Of a DNA stretch of 64,000 nucleotides, positions 56,214-64,000 are shown in pieces; the stretch's first letter is position 1, and the number at the start of each line of letters is the position of its first letter. Under the pieces are notes generated by a model. The model was not told the origin of the DNA and searched no databases. It was given only the letters and a program-made list of their open reading frames with translations. Origin of the DNA: Desulfatitalea alkaliphila (lineage in GTDB: Bacteria > Desulfobacterota > Desulfobacteria > Desulfobacterales > Desulfosarcinaceae); the NCBI RefSeq assembly GCF_022968795.1, contig NZ_JALJRB010000014.1, forward strand, positions 55,891-119,890. The letters are read 5' to 3'. The position numbers and the translations under genes are program-made.

Positions 56214-57064
56214 ATGGATTTTGTAACGGGAGGATTTCAGCGTTCCTACCGCGCATATACATTCCTTCAGGATATGACGGCTTAACCCGCCTGCCGCTGG
56301 TTGTCGTTATTCACGGAGCTTTCACTACGGCGAAAGGCGTGGAAAAATTTTCCGGATTCAGTCACCTCGCCGATCGGGAAAATTTTATCGTCCTCTATCC
56401 AGAGGGTATTGGGATCTTAGGCTATTTGCAGCATTGGAATGCAGGGCACTGTTGTGGAAAAGCCGCTAACGACAAGATTGACGATGTCGGGTATCTCGCC
56501 GATGCGATAGGGGATATCTGCAGTCGTCTATCGATTGATCGAGACCGTATCTATATGGCGGGTTTTTCAAACGGTGGCATGATGGCCTTTCGATTTGCAG
56601 CGGAACACACTGAAATGCTCGCTGCAGCTGCCCCGATCGCCGCCAGTATCGGTGGCCGTCCAAATATGGACGCACCGCAATGGCGAATCCCAGCGCCCCA
56701 AAAACAGCTGCCCATACTCATTATGCATGGCTTGAATGACAACCACGTACCCTTTGCGGGTGGTGTCTCGACGCACCGCAAGGGCGAACGAACCTATCTT
56801 TCCGTTGAAGCGTCGGTTCAATTTTGGCTTGACGCCAATGGTTGCCAGGGCGCGCCAGTCGTTTCAAACGCCAACCACGGTGCGGTTGAGATAAATACCT
56901 GGGATACCTGTGCTGGTTCATCAATGACGGTTTTGTGCAAGATCAGCGGCTGGGGACATCAATGGCCGGGGCCCTATTTCACTGTCAAACTATCTGAAGA
57001 GGATCCCCTTTACAATTTTGATGCTGCAGAAATGATTTGGTCATTCTTTAAGCAGTTTCCATGA
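56214..57064 (+). pseudogene. PHB-depolymerase-family esterase, frameshifted near its start
   Basis: The main frame (from about 56261) encodes a LpqC/PHB depolymerase-like hydrolase: IPSGYDGLTRLPLVVVIHGAF, HWNAGHCCGKAANDKIDDVGYL, YMAGFSNGGMMAFRFA (nucleophile Ser), ILIMHGLNDNHVP (acid) and SGWGHQWPG (His). The conserved beginning GFQRSYRAY lies in a different frame, from ATG 56214 to 56258. The two join as RSYRAY-(shift)-IPSGYDG, implying a net 1-base deletion or 2-base insertion near 56258. Without repair the product would start only from weak GTG 56117. It may be a real pseudogene or a sequencing error. No signal peptide was found. Confidence 0.75.
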
Positions 57065-57330
57065 ATGGAAGCACCAACCGCATTTCAACAGGTCATCGCC
57101 CAAATCGACCGCTAAGTAAACTCGGCCACTCGGCCTTTATCCTAATCAACGGCTACGAGAACCCTAAGCGGTCATCGGAAAAGCACCATTGGTCCTGCAA
57201 GGGCCGCGGTATCGGTGTTCCCAAAGGAAAGGTACGCCAGCTTCCGTAAGCCTTCAGCATCGGCAGCAACGGTCGCCTACCGTGAAATCACGATACGCCT
57301 TCACTCGCGATACGTTGGTCACCGCTGGTG

Positions 57331-58299
57331 TCAACCTCTGCCCCGCCGCAATCCCAAATAACCTGCCACGATCTCCCGCGATGTCGGCGTGGATGCCCGC
57401 CGAACCAGTGGATAGAGGCGCCGGCAATCATCCAGGGACAGTTGATCGGTGACGCTGCCAACCTCCAGTTCGTCGCGGGTGTGGGGGTAGGTGTCCGCAT
57501 CGGCGGCAATTTCTTCCTTGAGGATTAGTTTGTTGTATATCAGTGCCCGGGCCGCGAAAAGGTCTTCGTTATCGAAGCGGTCCCGAGGATGAAACCGATA
57601 GTAGAGGGTCAGCAGGTCCCCGGGCCCGAACAGATGGCGATGGTAGCCCAGTCTGCGCACCACAGCGGTCATGAGAAAATGCACCTGTAAGGGGAAACCG
57701 GCCGGCAGCCGCCGCTTGAGTTCGAGCCAAAGGGGATAATGGATTTGTCCAGCTTCGATGTAGACCTTGCCCGAATTCTGAACGAGGGCCACCATCGCCT
57801 CGGCCCGCATTTGATCTCGCAGGGCGAATCGCTGGGCATCGGCCTTGGCAAAGCGTTTGACAGCATCGAGCGTGGCATCGAAGTCGTCACGGCCGGATGC
57901 GCGGTAAAAGTCGATCAGGGCCTTGGTAGCCAAGTGTTCGGCCCGGTAAACGCGGTACATTTCGGTACCCGCCGGCAGATCCTGGGGGCCCTCTCCGTTG
58001 GCGAAACGATCGTGAATGGACAGGAGTACCTCGATGAAAGGTTCTATCTGAACCAACCGGGAACCGGCCCGATGGCGTTCGCGCAGGACCCGCGCCATCT
58101 TGTGGCTGAATTCCGGATATTCCAAGTCCTGGTCTTCGAGATAGGTGTCAATGGAAATCTTTCCGTCGAGCATGGGATCGAAGCACTTTTCGGGCGGCTC
58201 TTCCAGAAGGATCGTATCGTGGACGGCCATCAGCTGCCGGGCCAGCGGAATGATCTCTGGGCGGTGATTGGCCAGAACGAGAGTCGCGGAAACGGTCAT
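57331..58299 (-). CDS. Conserved protein of unknown function
   Basis: A 322-residue soluble protein beginning MTVSATLVLANHRPEIIPLA. Notable features are AVHDTILLEEPPEKCF near the start, a helical central part rich in Arg/Glu, VYIEAGQIHYPLWLELKRRL at about two-thirds, and YHRHLFGPGDLLTLYYRFHP. The alternation of an N-terminal LEEP strand and a late GxxH strand weakly recalls TraB/ChaN-type folds, but I do not claim membership. The frame opens to 58362 via TTG; ATG 58299 is preferred. A piece of it is duplicated at 51327-51517, so it belonged to the duplicated segment. Confidence 0.7.
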   Translation of the reverse strand: MTVSATLVLANHRPEIIPLARQLMAVHDTILLEEPPEKCFDPMLDGKISIDTYLEDQDLEYPEFSHKMARVLRERHRAGSRLVQIEPFIEVLLSIHDRFANGEGPQDLPAGTEMYRVYRAEHLATKALIDFYRASGRDDFDATLDAVKRFAKADAQRFALRDQMRAEAMVALVQNSGKVYIEAGQIHYPLWLELKRRLPAGFPLQVHFLMTAVVRRLGYHRHLFGPGDLLTLYYRFHPRDRFDNEDLFAARALIYNKLILKEEIAADADTYPHTRDELEVGSVTDQLSLDDCRRLYPLVRRASTPTSREIVAGYLGLRRGRG

Positions 58300-58925
58300 G
58301 GCGTCCTGCTCTTGGGATTCTTTGCCGTAAGATAGCGCCAATATCGGCGCGGCGGATTGCAAGGTGACACTGTCGCCGGAAATGATCTATGGGTTTTAAG
58401 CGGGTGCCATGGCAATCTCCGCTGTTCGTTTTGCATGTCCATGGGTGATGAATTATAATGTAAGGCATGCCAGGGCAAACTGAGTGGTTTCACCGCCATC
58501 GGTTGTTGATGGATGGGTTTTCCAGCCACTATGGTCATCCTAACCGTGTTCTGCGGCGAGCGTAAAGAAAAATGATGGGACGGCCGCGGGACCCCGGGAC
58601 GCCCTTTAAATTTCTACATTTACAAATCCCTTCGTGGATCATTGAGGAAAATTGGTAGAACGCTGGTGTGGGAGTAGGTGTGAACAACCGGGGCCGCAAA
58701 CGGGACATTCTATACCCCTTATGTCAACCAAAATTTCTTTTGTGGCGGCTACCGCAGGGGCTGTCAGGTCATGAAATCCCGCTCATCCATTAACTGGGGC
58801 AGCGATACCGGGCCGTTGGTTTATATACCGTAGACGGGAAGGGGGGTAGGAAATGATCATTTTACACGCATGCGGACATTTTAGTTGGATGGCTTAAATG
58901 ACGTCTCGCTTAGGATGGAAATGAT
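58300..58925. other. Intergenic region with REP-like repeat
   Basis: 626 bp between the unknown gene and the DUF456 gene. Apart from the REP-like repeat at 58594-58631 I see no gene, RNA or strong stem-loop. The DUF456 start is preceded by a weak GGATGGA. Confidence 0.45.
58594..58631. repeat. REP-like repeat, partial copy
   Basis: CCGGGACGCCCTTTAAATTT, then CTACATTTACAAATCCCT. It shares GGGACGCCCTTTA with the palindrome at 43513 and ACATTTACAAATCC with the copy at 53011. Together with that copy it brackets the block holding the opgG remnant, trpDCF, the esterase and the unknown gene. Confidence 0.7.
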
Positions 58926-59414
58926 ATGGAAGCATTCACGGTCGTTCTCTGGATGCTTGCCATTGTGCTTGTGGCCTTGGGTGTGGTCGGACTTGTGCTG
59001 CCGGTGATTCCCGGCCCGATGATGATCCTGGCCGGATTGGTCATGGCCGCCTGGGCCGAGGGCTTCGTTTATGTCGGTGGCGTTACCATCGCGGTCCTGG
59101 TCCTGTTGGCCCTGCTGGCCACCGGTGTTGATGTTCTGGCGGGTGTGCTGGGCGCGCAGCGGTTCGGCGCCAGCAGAACGGCCATGATCGGCGCGGCGGC
59201 CGGGGGTGTTGTGGGCATGTTCTTTGGCATCCCCGGAATTATCCTCGGTCCCTTTATTGGCGCAGTCGCGGGCGAACTTTCCCAGCGAAAGGGCCTGCGC
59301 GCCTCCGGCCTATCGGGCATCGGGGCGTGGGTGGGCTTGGTGGCCGGGGCAGTGGCCAAGGTGGCCGGCGGGTTCGCCATGATCGGGATTTTTTTGATGG
59401 TGCGGCTCTTGTGA
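58926..59414 (+). CDS. DUF456 membrane protein
   Basis: A 162-residue, Gly/Ala-rich membrane protein with four to five TM segments. The DUF456 pattern is clear: LVALGVVGLVLPVIPGPMMILAGLV, GVDVLAGVLGAQRFGASRTAMIGAAAG, FGIPGIILGPFIGAVAGEL. Function unknown. ATG 58926 is the only start fitting the first TM helix. No operon partner: the next gene is convergent. Confidence 0.85.
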   Translation: MEAFTVVLWMLAIVLVALGVVGLVLPVIPGPMMILAGLVMAAWAEGFVYVGGVTIAVLVLLALLATGVDVLAGVLGAQRFGASRTAMIGAAAGGVVGMFFGIPGIILGPFIGAVAGELSQRKGLRASGLSGIGAWVGLVAGAVAKVAGGFAMIGIFLMVRLL

Positions 59415-59552
59415 TGGCGACGTTTGCTTCCCGGAATCCGCTTCCAGGAATACTTGTCATAAAAATAGGAACACCTTGAATTTCTTGAAAAAAAAGGGAT
59501 TGAGATGGGCCGTCGGCCTGAACTTTTCGGTGGTGGGTTGGTACGCTCCGCC

Positions 59553-60350
59553 TTATCGTACCATTAGAAAAGCAACAATGGCCTGATTGCATAGCTGCGA
59601 CTGTTCAACAAGGATCTGATGCCCGCCGCCGGGAACTAAACGCAAATCCGCATTCGGTATGCGGTCTGCCAGAATGCCTGCGTTTGCAGGTGGGATCAGC
59701 GCATCCTGCTCGCCGGCCAGCACCAGTGCAGGTGCTTTGATTCGCTCCAGTCGATCGTAAGTGTCGTGACCGGCAACAGCTTCCAACTGCCGCTGCAATA
59801 TCCCCGGCCCTGCCGGGTGCTGCATGGAAACGTTCGCAAATGTTTGCACTACCTGCGGTCTTTTTTCAATGGTTTCGGAGGCGAAGAAGGCATCGATCGC
59901 ATCGGCCCTGGCCTCCAAAGTCCCCTCGGCGACCATTCCTTGAAGCTTTCGGCGGACGCTGTCATCCGCCACCACCTGGTGCTTACCCCCACAGTGCGTC
60001 ACAACCAGGATCAGGCCGCGAACCCGCTGTGGATAGGCAATGGCCATCTCTTGGGCGATCATGCCGCCCATGGAAACCCCGAGTATATGGGCCTGCTTGA
60101 TCCCCAGGGCATCCATCAGACCGATGGTGTCTTCGGCCATATCTTTAATGGTGAATGCACCGCCCGGATCACTGGAGCGGGCAATGCCCCGGTTGTCGAA
60201 GGTGATAACCCGAAAATGCCCGGACAGATCCGGCAGTTGCGGATACCAGTGGTCCGCATTGCTGCCCAGGCCGCGGATCAGGATCAGGGCATCGCCATGT
60301 CCGTGGGATTCGTAATACATTTGGAGATTGCCGTGTGTGATTTCGGGCAT
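59553..60350 (-). CDS. Alpha/beta hydrolase
   Basis: A 265-residue cytoplasmic hydrolase: oxyanion strand LILIRGLGSNADHW, VITFDNRGIARSSDP, nucleophile elbow GVSMGGMIAQEMA (Ser), ALVLAGEQDALIPP (Asp) and VPGGGHQILVEQ (His). The sequence resembles 3-oxoadipate enol-lactonase and related C-C/ester hydrolases, but the substrate is open. AAGGAGG precedes ATG 60350 at good spacing. No partner genes adjoin it. Confidence 0.88.
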   Translation of the reverse strand: MPEITHGNLQMYYESHGHGDALILIRGLGSNADHWYPQLPDLSGHFRVITFDNRGIARSSDPGGAFTIKDMAEDTIGLMDALGIKQAHILGVSMGGMIAQEMAIAYPQRVRGLILVVTHCGGKHQVVADDSVRRKLQGMVAEGTLEARADAIDAFFASETIEKRPQVVQTFANVSMQHPAGPGILQRQLEAVAGHDTYDRLERIKAPALVLAGEQDALIPPANAGILADRIPNADLRLVPGGGHQILVEQSQLCNQAIVAFLMVR

Positions 60351-60398
60351 TGCCTGCCTCCTTTTTTAGATGTAGAATCCATCATTTGAAATCAGATT

Positions 60399-60605
60399 TC
60401 AAGGGAAGCTTGGCGTTGACCTTGAGACCATAGGGCGTCGCCGTAAAAAGGGGCGCCACAGCAGGTTGATGGATGCCGACCCCGGTTTCTTGACGATTCG
60501 GGCACATGCCAGTATGGTGACCCGATTATGGTCAACACGCGATACAGTGGACCAGTTGAATCCAGATCTCGGGACGCCAAGCGTATTTTTTTCTTGCCTG
60601 CCCAT
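60399..60605 (-). CDS. Small hypothetical protein (68 aa)
   Basis: An Arg/Ser-rich ORF starting MGRQEKNTLGVPRSGFNW. Its only support is an AGGAG 8 nt before the ATG. No motif recognised. It fills the 350-bp gap between two divergent genes and may be non-coding; nothing else was found in that gap. Confidence 0.25.
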   Translation of the reverse strand: MGRQEKNTLGVPRSGFNWSTVSRVDHNRVTILACARIVKKPGSASINLLWRPFLRRRPMVSRSTPSFP

Positions 60606-60700
60606 AGTGACGCTCCTGACGTTATTCCAGAATTCGGGACTCAAAGATTGGCACCTCCTGGACAGATGATCTTGAACCAGGATAGCATGGAGCATGAACG

Positions 60701-63022
60701 ATGACCTCCAAGCATAAAAGACCGGGGCAAATCACGGATAATGATTTGTTTTTGAAAGCCATAACTGACGCATCACCTGTGGGGATGGTTGCTTTCGACG
60801 GTGACGGCAATGTCGTTTTTGCCAATGCTTTGGCTGAGAGACTCTTCGGCAACTCGGTGGATACGCAAGGCGTGCAGAGATGGGGTGATTGGATTGCCTG
60901 TGCACACCGCCATGCCGACCCCGGAGGCTGCGGCCACACGGAAAACTGTCCAGCCAGCCCTCTTTCTCGGGCCATTCGAAACGCCGTTGCGCAGGCGCCT
61001 GATGCGGCAGTAATTGAAGGCGATGCATTATTAGATCGCGAAGCAGAACAGCCTTCCCTTCGGGTGCGGTTCAAGGTCAACGGGACCTTGATAAATGGAA
61101 AAAACGCTGCGGTCATGACGATAGAAGACATCACTGATCGCAAAAAAGCCGCGGATATGGCGCTACAAAGCGATAAAAGGTATCGCGACATTTTTGATAA
61201 CGCACCCATAGGGATTTTTCAGACCACCTCCGAGGGCCGCTTTCTTTCCGTCAATCCGGAATACGCCCGTATTGCCGGATATTCGAGCCCATCGGAGATG
61301 ATCGAGCAGATTACCGACATTGCCGCTCAACTTTACGTTCGACCGGAGGAGCGCATCCGCTATAAGGAATTGCTGAAAAGAAAGAGGCGTTTGATCAACT
61401 TCGAGATTGAATTGAAACGCCGCGACGGATCGACCTTCTGGGCCTCATTTAATACAAAGGCGCTGCAAAATCCGGACGGCACCTTTGTCTACGACGGGTT
61501 CCTTGTGGATATATCCGATCGTGTCCGGGCCGAACAGGCATTGCGCAATTCCGAATCGCTGCAACGCAAAATGGTGGCCAACATCGGGGATGTCATTGTG
61601 ATCATCGATCAGGAAGGGATAAACCGTTACAAAAGCCCGAATATCGAGAGGTTGTTCGGCTGGCGGCCGGAGGAGGTTTTGGGCCGCGACGCATTGGACA
61701 ACGTGCACCCCGAGGATAAGCAATTCGCACAGCAATTTCTCGATTCGCTCGTGGTCGTGCCCAATGCGACCGGTTCTGCGCAATGCCGTTATCGATGCAA
61801 GGACGGCAGCTACAAATGGATCGAATTTACCGGCATCAATTTACTGCACGATCCGGTCATTCAGGGTATCTTGGGCAACTATCATGACATCACCGACAGG
61901 AAGCAGGCGGATGATGAACTGCGCAAGCAGAACGATTTTATTCAGGCAATCCTGGACAACCTGCCCATCGGACTCGCCGTCAATTCTATTGAAAACGGAA
62001 CGGCCACATACATCAATGATGCATTTGAGCAGATATACGGATGGCCGAAAGAGGAGCTGAAGGATATTGAATCGTTTTTTGAAAAGATTTATCCCGATCC
62101 TAAATACCGGGCAGAAATTCGGACTCGGGTCTTTAATGATATGGCGTCCGGCGATCCTGAGCGGATGCAATGGGAAAATGTTCGTGTAACCGCAAAAGAC
62201 GGTACCGACCGAATTGTCATTGCCAAAAACATCCCGCTTGTCGAACAGAATGTAATGATATCGACTGTTCAGGACATAACACGGCAAAAGCTTGCCGAGC
62301 AGGCCCTCGGAAAGGAACGAGAACGACTCGCATACATCATCGAAGGCACCAACGTTGGTACTTGGGAGTGGAATCTTCAAACAGGAGAGACCGTTTTCAA
62401 TGAACGCTGGGCTCAGATCATCGGTTACACACTGGAAGAACTGTCACCGGTTTCCATAGAAACATGGATTCGTTTTTCACACCCTGAAGATCTTCAACAA
62501 AGTGAAGCCCTGCTGGCCAAACATTTTTCCGGTGAACGCGAATACTATGAATGTGAGTGCCGAATGCGGCACAGAGACGGATCATGGGTGTGGGTTCTGG
62601 ACCGGGGCAAAGTCTCCCAATGGAATACCGACGGGCAGCCGCTCATGATGTCGGGCACCCACCAGAATATCACCAACCGCAAAAGGGCCGAGGCTGCCTT
62701 GCGGGAAAGCGAGGAGCGTTTTCAAAAGGCATTCATCGCCAGCCCGGCGCCCCTGGTTATCGCTGAAATCGATACCGGACGTTTTATTGACGTCAACGAC
62801 CGCTGGGTCCGGATGATTGGATATGACAGGCAAGAGCAAATCGGCCGTACATCCACGGAACTTGGTATTTGGATGAATCCCGACGACCGTGACCTGTTCG
62901 TCCGCAAATTGGATGTGTATGGCCGTTTTAAAAATGAACCCGTCGAGTTCCGAATTCCGATGAGGATGCAAATTTGCAAGTCACCTTGCAAAGAAAAAGT
63001 GTCCCAGAACCTTACCAGGTAA
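60701..63022 (+). CDS. Multi-PAS sensor protein lacking a kinase domain (truncated)
   Basis: A 773-residue protein of about six PAS domains. The first has an insert (CAHRHADPGGCGHTENC) typical of PAS sensors with Cys/His. Each domain ends in a PAC segment (DITDRK, DISDRV, DITDRK, DITRQK, NITNRK). The last PAS stops midway after EPVEFRIP and is replaced by an unrelated tail (MRMQICKSPCKEKVSQNLTR). No HisKA, HATPase or receiver follows. The full-length paralog at 38144 continues through a kinase, so this gene appears to have lost its 3' half by deletion. It could still act as a non-catalytic sensor. Confidence 0.85.
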   Translation: MTSKHKRPGQITDNDLFLKAITDASPVGMVAFDGDGNVVFANALAERLFGNSVDTQGVQRWGDWIACAHRHADPGGCGHTENCPASPLSRAIRNAVAQAPDAAVIEGDALLDREAEQPSLRVRFKVNGTLINGKNAAVMTIEDITDRKKAADMALQSDKRYRDIFDNAPIGIFQTTSEGRFLSVNPEYARIAGYSSPSEMIEQITDIAAQLYVRPEERIRYKELLKRKRRLINFEIELKRRDGSTFWASFNTKALQNPDGTFVYDGFLVDISDRVRAEQALRNSESLQRKMVANIGDVIVIIDQEGINRYKSPNIERLFGWRPEEVLGRDALDNVHPEDKQFAQQFLDSLVVVPNATGSAQCRYRCKDGSYKWIEFTGINLLHDPVIQGILGNYHDITDRKQADDELRKQNDFIQAILDNLPIGLAVNSIENGTATYINDAFEQIYGWPKEELKDIESFFEKIYPDPKYRAEIRTRVFNDMASGDPERMQWENVRVTAKDGTDRIVIAKNIPLVEQNVMISTVQDITRQKLAEQALGKERERLAYIIEGTNVGTWEWNLQTGETVFNERWAQIIGYTLEELSPVSIETWIRFSHPEDLQQSEALLAKHFSGEREYYECECRMRHRDGSWVWVLDRGKVSQWNTDGQPLMMSGTHQNITNRKRAEAALRESEERFQKAFIASPAPLVIAEIDTGRFIDVNDRWVRMIGYDRQEQIGRTSTELGIWMNPDDRDLFVRKLDVYGRFKNEPVEFRIPMRMQICKSPCKEKVSQNLTR

Positions 63023-63092
63023 GGAGTCACCCGGATTGTCGAGATCTATTTGAAGTGGATATCACACTGTTTTTGATTGAAGGAGAGAACAA

Positions 63093-63956
63093 ATGAGCTG
63101 GGTTTCTATCGATGAGGGCAAATGCAACGGTTGCGGTATCTGCGCAATTCGCTGTCCACGCTGTTTTTCCGTTTCTGAGGATAAGATCTCGGTTCAGGCC
63201 GATGAAAACTGTTGCATCATCTGTGGTCATTGCGTGTCCTTGTGCCCTGCCGACGCCATCACCCACAGCCTGATGGATGCGGAAAATTTTGAACCTGTCG
63301 GCGTGCCGGTCCAGTATGAGCCGGACGATTTCATGCGGTTTATTCGCCAGCGTCGCAGCCATCGTCATTTTAAAAGCAAGGCGGTTCCCAAAAAGATTAT
63401 CCAGCAACTGATCGAAGCGGCCCGTTACGCACCCACCGGCAGCAATGTCCAAAGCGTTGAAATTATCGTTGTCGAAGACGCCCATCGCAAGAGGATCCTC
63501 TCGGATTTGAGCGTCGACTTTTTTGCCGAGGCCGGCGCCAAGGCTGCTGAACAGCTCAGGACCATGCCGGTCGAATCCCGGACACCGGCTCGGCTGCAGC
63601 TTGAGAAGATGGTGCGCTACCGGAACAACATGTTGCAGGCCAAATCGGTTGGGTATGATCCGATTTTTCATCAAGCGCCGGTGGTGTTAATGTTTCATTC
63701 CCCCCTTGAAACCACCACCCCTAAAGACAACTGTGTCATCGCCTCGACGACAGTCGGGCTCTTTGCACGCACCCTGGGCCTGGAATCCACCTATATCGGG
63801 TTGCTGGAGATCGCCGCCCGATCCTATCCTCCTTTGGCCGAAGCCATAGGACTGCCCACAGGGCATCAAGTGCAAAGCGTACTGATTACCGGCTACCCGA
63901 AGCTTAAATTCCTGCGCCACGTAGACCGCAATCCCATCAAAGTCAGATGGGATTGA
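63093..63956 (+). CDS. Ferredoxin-domain nitroreductase
   Basis: A 287-residue fusion. The first 60 residues hold two [4Fe-4S] motifs (CNGCGICAIRCPRC and CCIICGHCVSLCP). The rest is an FMN-dependent nitroreductase domain: RQRRSHRHFKSKAVPKKII (FMN phosphate contact), ARYAPTGSNVQSVEIIVV, NCVIASTTVGLFARTLGLESTYIG and a C-terminal LITGYPKLKFLR. Such proteins, frequent in anaerobes, couple ferredoxin-type electron flow to FMN reduction of unknown acceptors. A GAAGGAGAG lies upstream of ATG 63093. It follows the truncated PAS gene by 70 bp. Confidence 0.9.
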   Translation: MSWVSIDEGKCNGCGICAIRCPRCFSVSEDKISVQADENCCIICGHCVSLCPADAITHSLMDAENFEPVGVPVQYEPDDFMRFIRQRRSHRHFKSKAVPKKIIQQLIEAARYAPTGSNVQSVEIIVVEDAHRKRILSDLSVDFFAEAGAKAAEQLRTMPVESRTPARLQLEKMVRYRNNMLQAKSVGYDPIFHQAPVVLMFHSPLETTTPKDNCVIASTTVGLFARTLGLESTYIGLLEIAARSYPPLAEAIGLPTGHQVQSVLITGYPKLKFLRHVDRNPIKVRWD

Positions 63957-64000
63957 AACTTGCCGGCAGCGACAACATTCGTGAGGAAATCGAATCCTCA

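Overview
The window looks like chromosomal DNA of a GC-rich, Gram-negative anaerobe. The best fit is Desulfobacterota (Desulfosarcina/Desulfococcus-like deltaproteobacteria). This is inferred from a ferredoxin-dependent 2-oxoacid oxidoreductase, a ferredoxin-nitroreductase, many multi-PAS hybrid kinases, sigma-54 control of a TRAP operon, and outer-membrane and lipoprotein genes. No rRNA, tRNA, CRISPR array or intact insertion sequence was recognised. The taxonomic call is an inference only.

Region 1 (1-3.9 kb): the end of an ABC ATPase gene, a MerA/Lpd-like flavoprotein disulfide reductase, a small unknown ORF, an AhpD-like CxxC protein and an exported DUF547 protein.

Region 2 (3.9-21.8 kb) is the most coherent part. 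On the minus strand lies korDABC (2-oxoacid:ferredoxin oxidoreductase) followed by a large NAD-glutamate dehydrogenase. Divergent from it, on the plus strand, is a probable single operon: DUF1445 (hydro-lyase/D-glutamate-cyclase family), a TRAP transporter (dctP, dctQ, dctM), DUF2848, pxpB, pxpC, a periplasmic binding protein, a hybrid histidine kinase and an NtrC-type sigma-54 activator. A near-consensus -24/-12 promoter at 10400-10415, with palindromic sites 100-165 bp upstream, fits control by the operon's own activator. The set reads as import of a glutamate-derived cyclic amide, opening to glutamate, then oxidation to 2-oxoglutarate and succinyl-CoA. An inverted-repeat element rich in GTACGA sits inside the operon.

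Region 3 (21.8-31.5 kb): a lipoprotein hydrolase, a rare phosphoglycerate-mutase/NMN-adenylyltransferase-like fusion, a PHP phosphoesterase, a three-gene sensor-kinase cassette and a DUF481 outer-membrane protein.

Region 4 (31.5-38.1 kb): a catabolic cluster of an SMP-30 lactonase, a 4-hydroxybutyryl-CoA-dehydratase/HpaB-family enzyme, an IclR regulator, a two-subunit CoA-transferase and an SGNH hydrolase.

Region 5 (38.1-64 kb): large multi-PAS kinases, osmoregulated periplasmic glucan genes (an opgG/opgD paralog, opgH, opgG) and a trpDCF group whose TrpD carries an N-terminal Lrp/AsnC-type ligand-binding domain. This region holds a decayed segmental duplication. Pieces of opgG, trpF and an unknown gene occur twice in the same order, one copy broken each time, and REP-like palindromes border one block. 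A frameshifted PHB-depolymerase-like esterase, a PAS protein lacking its kinase half, a DUF456 membrane protein, an alpha/beta hydrolase and a ferredoxin-nitroreductase complete the window.
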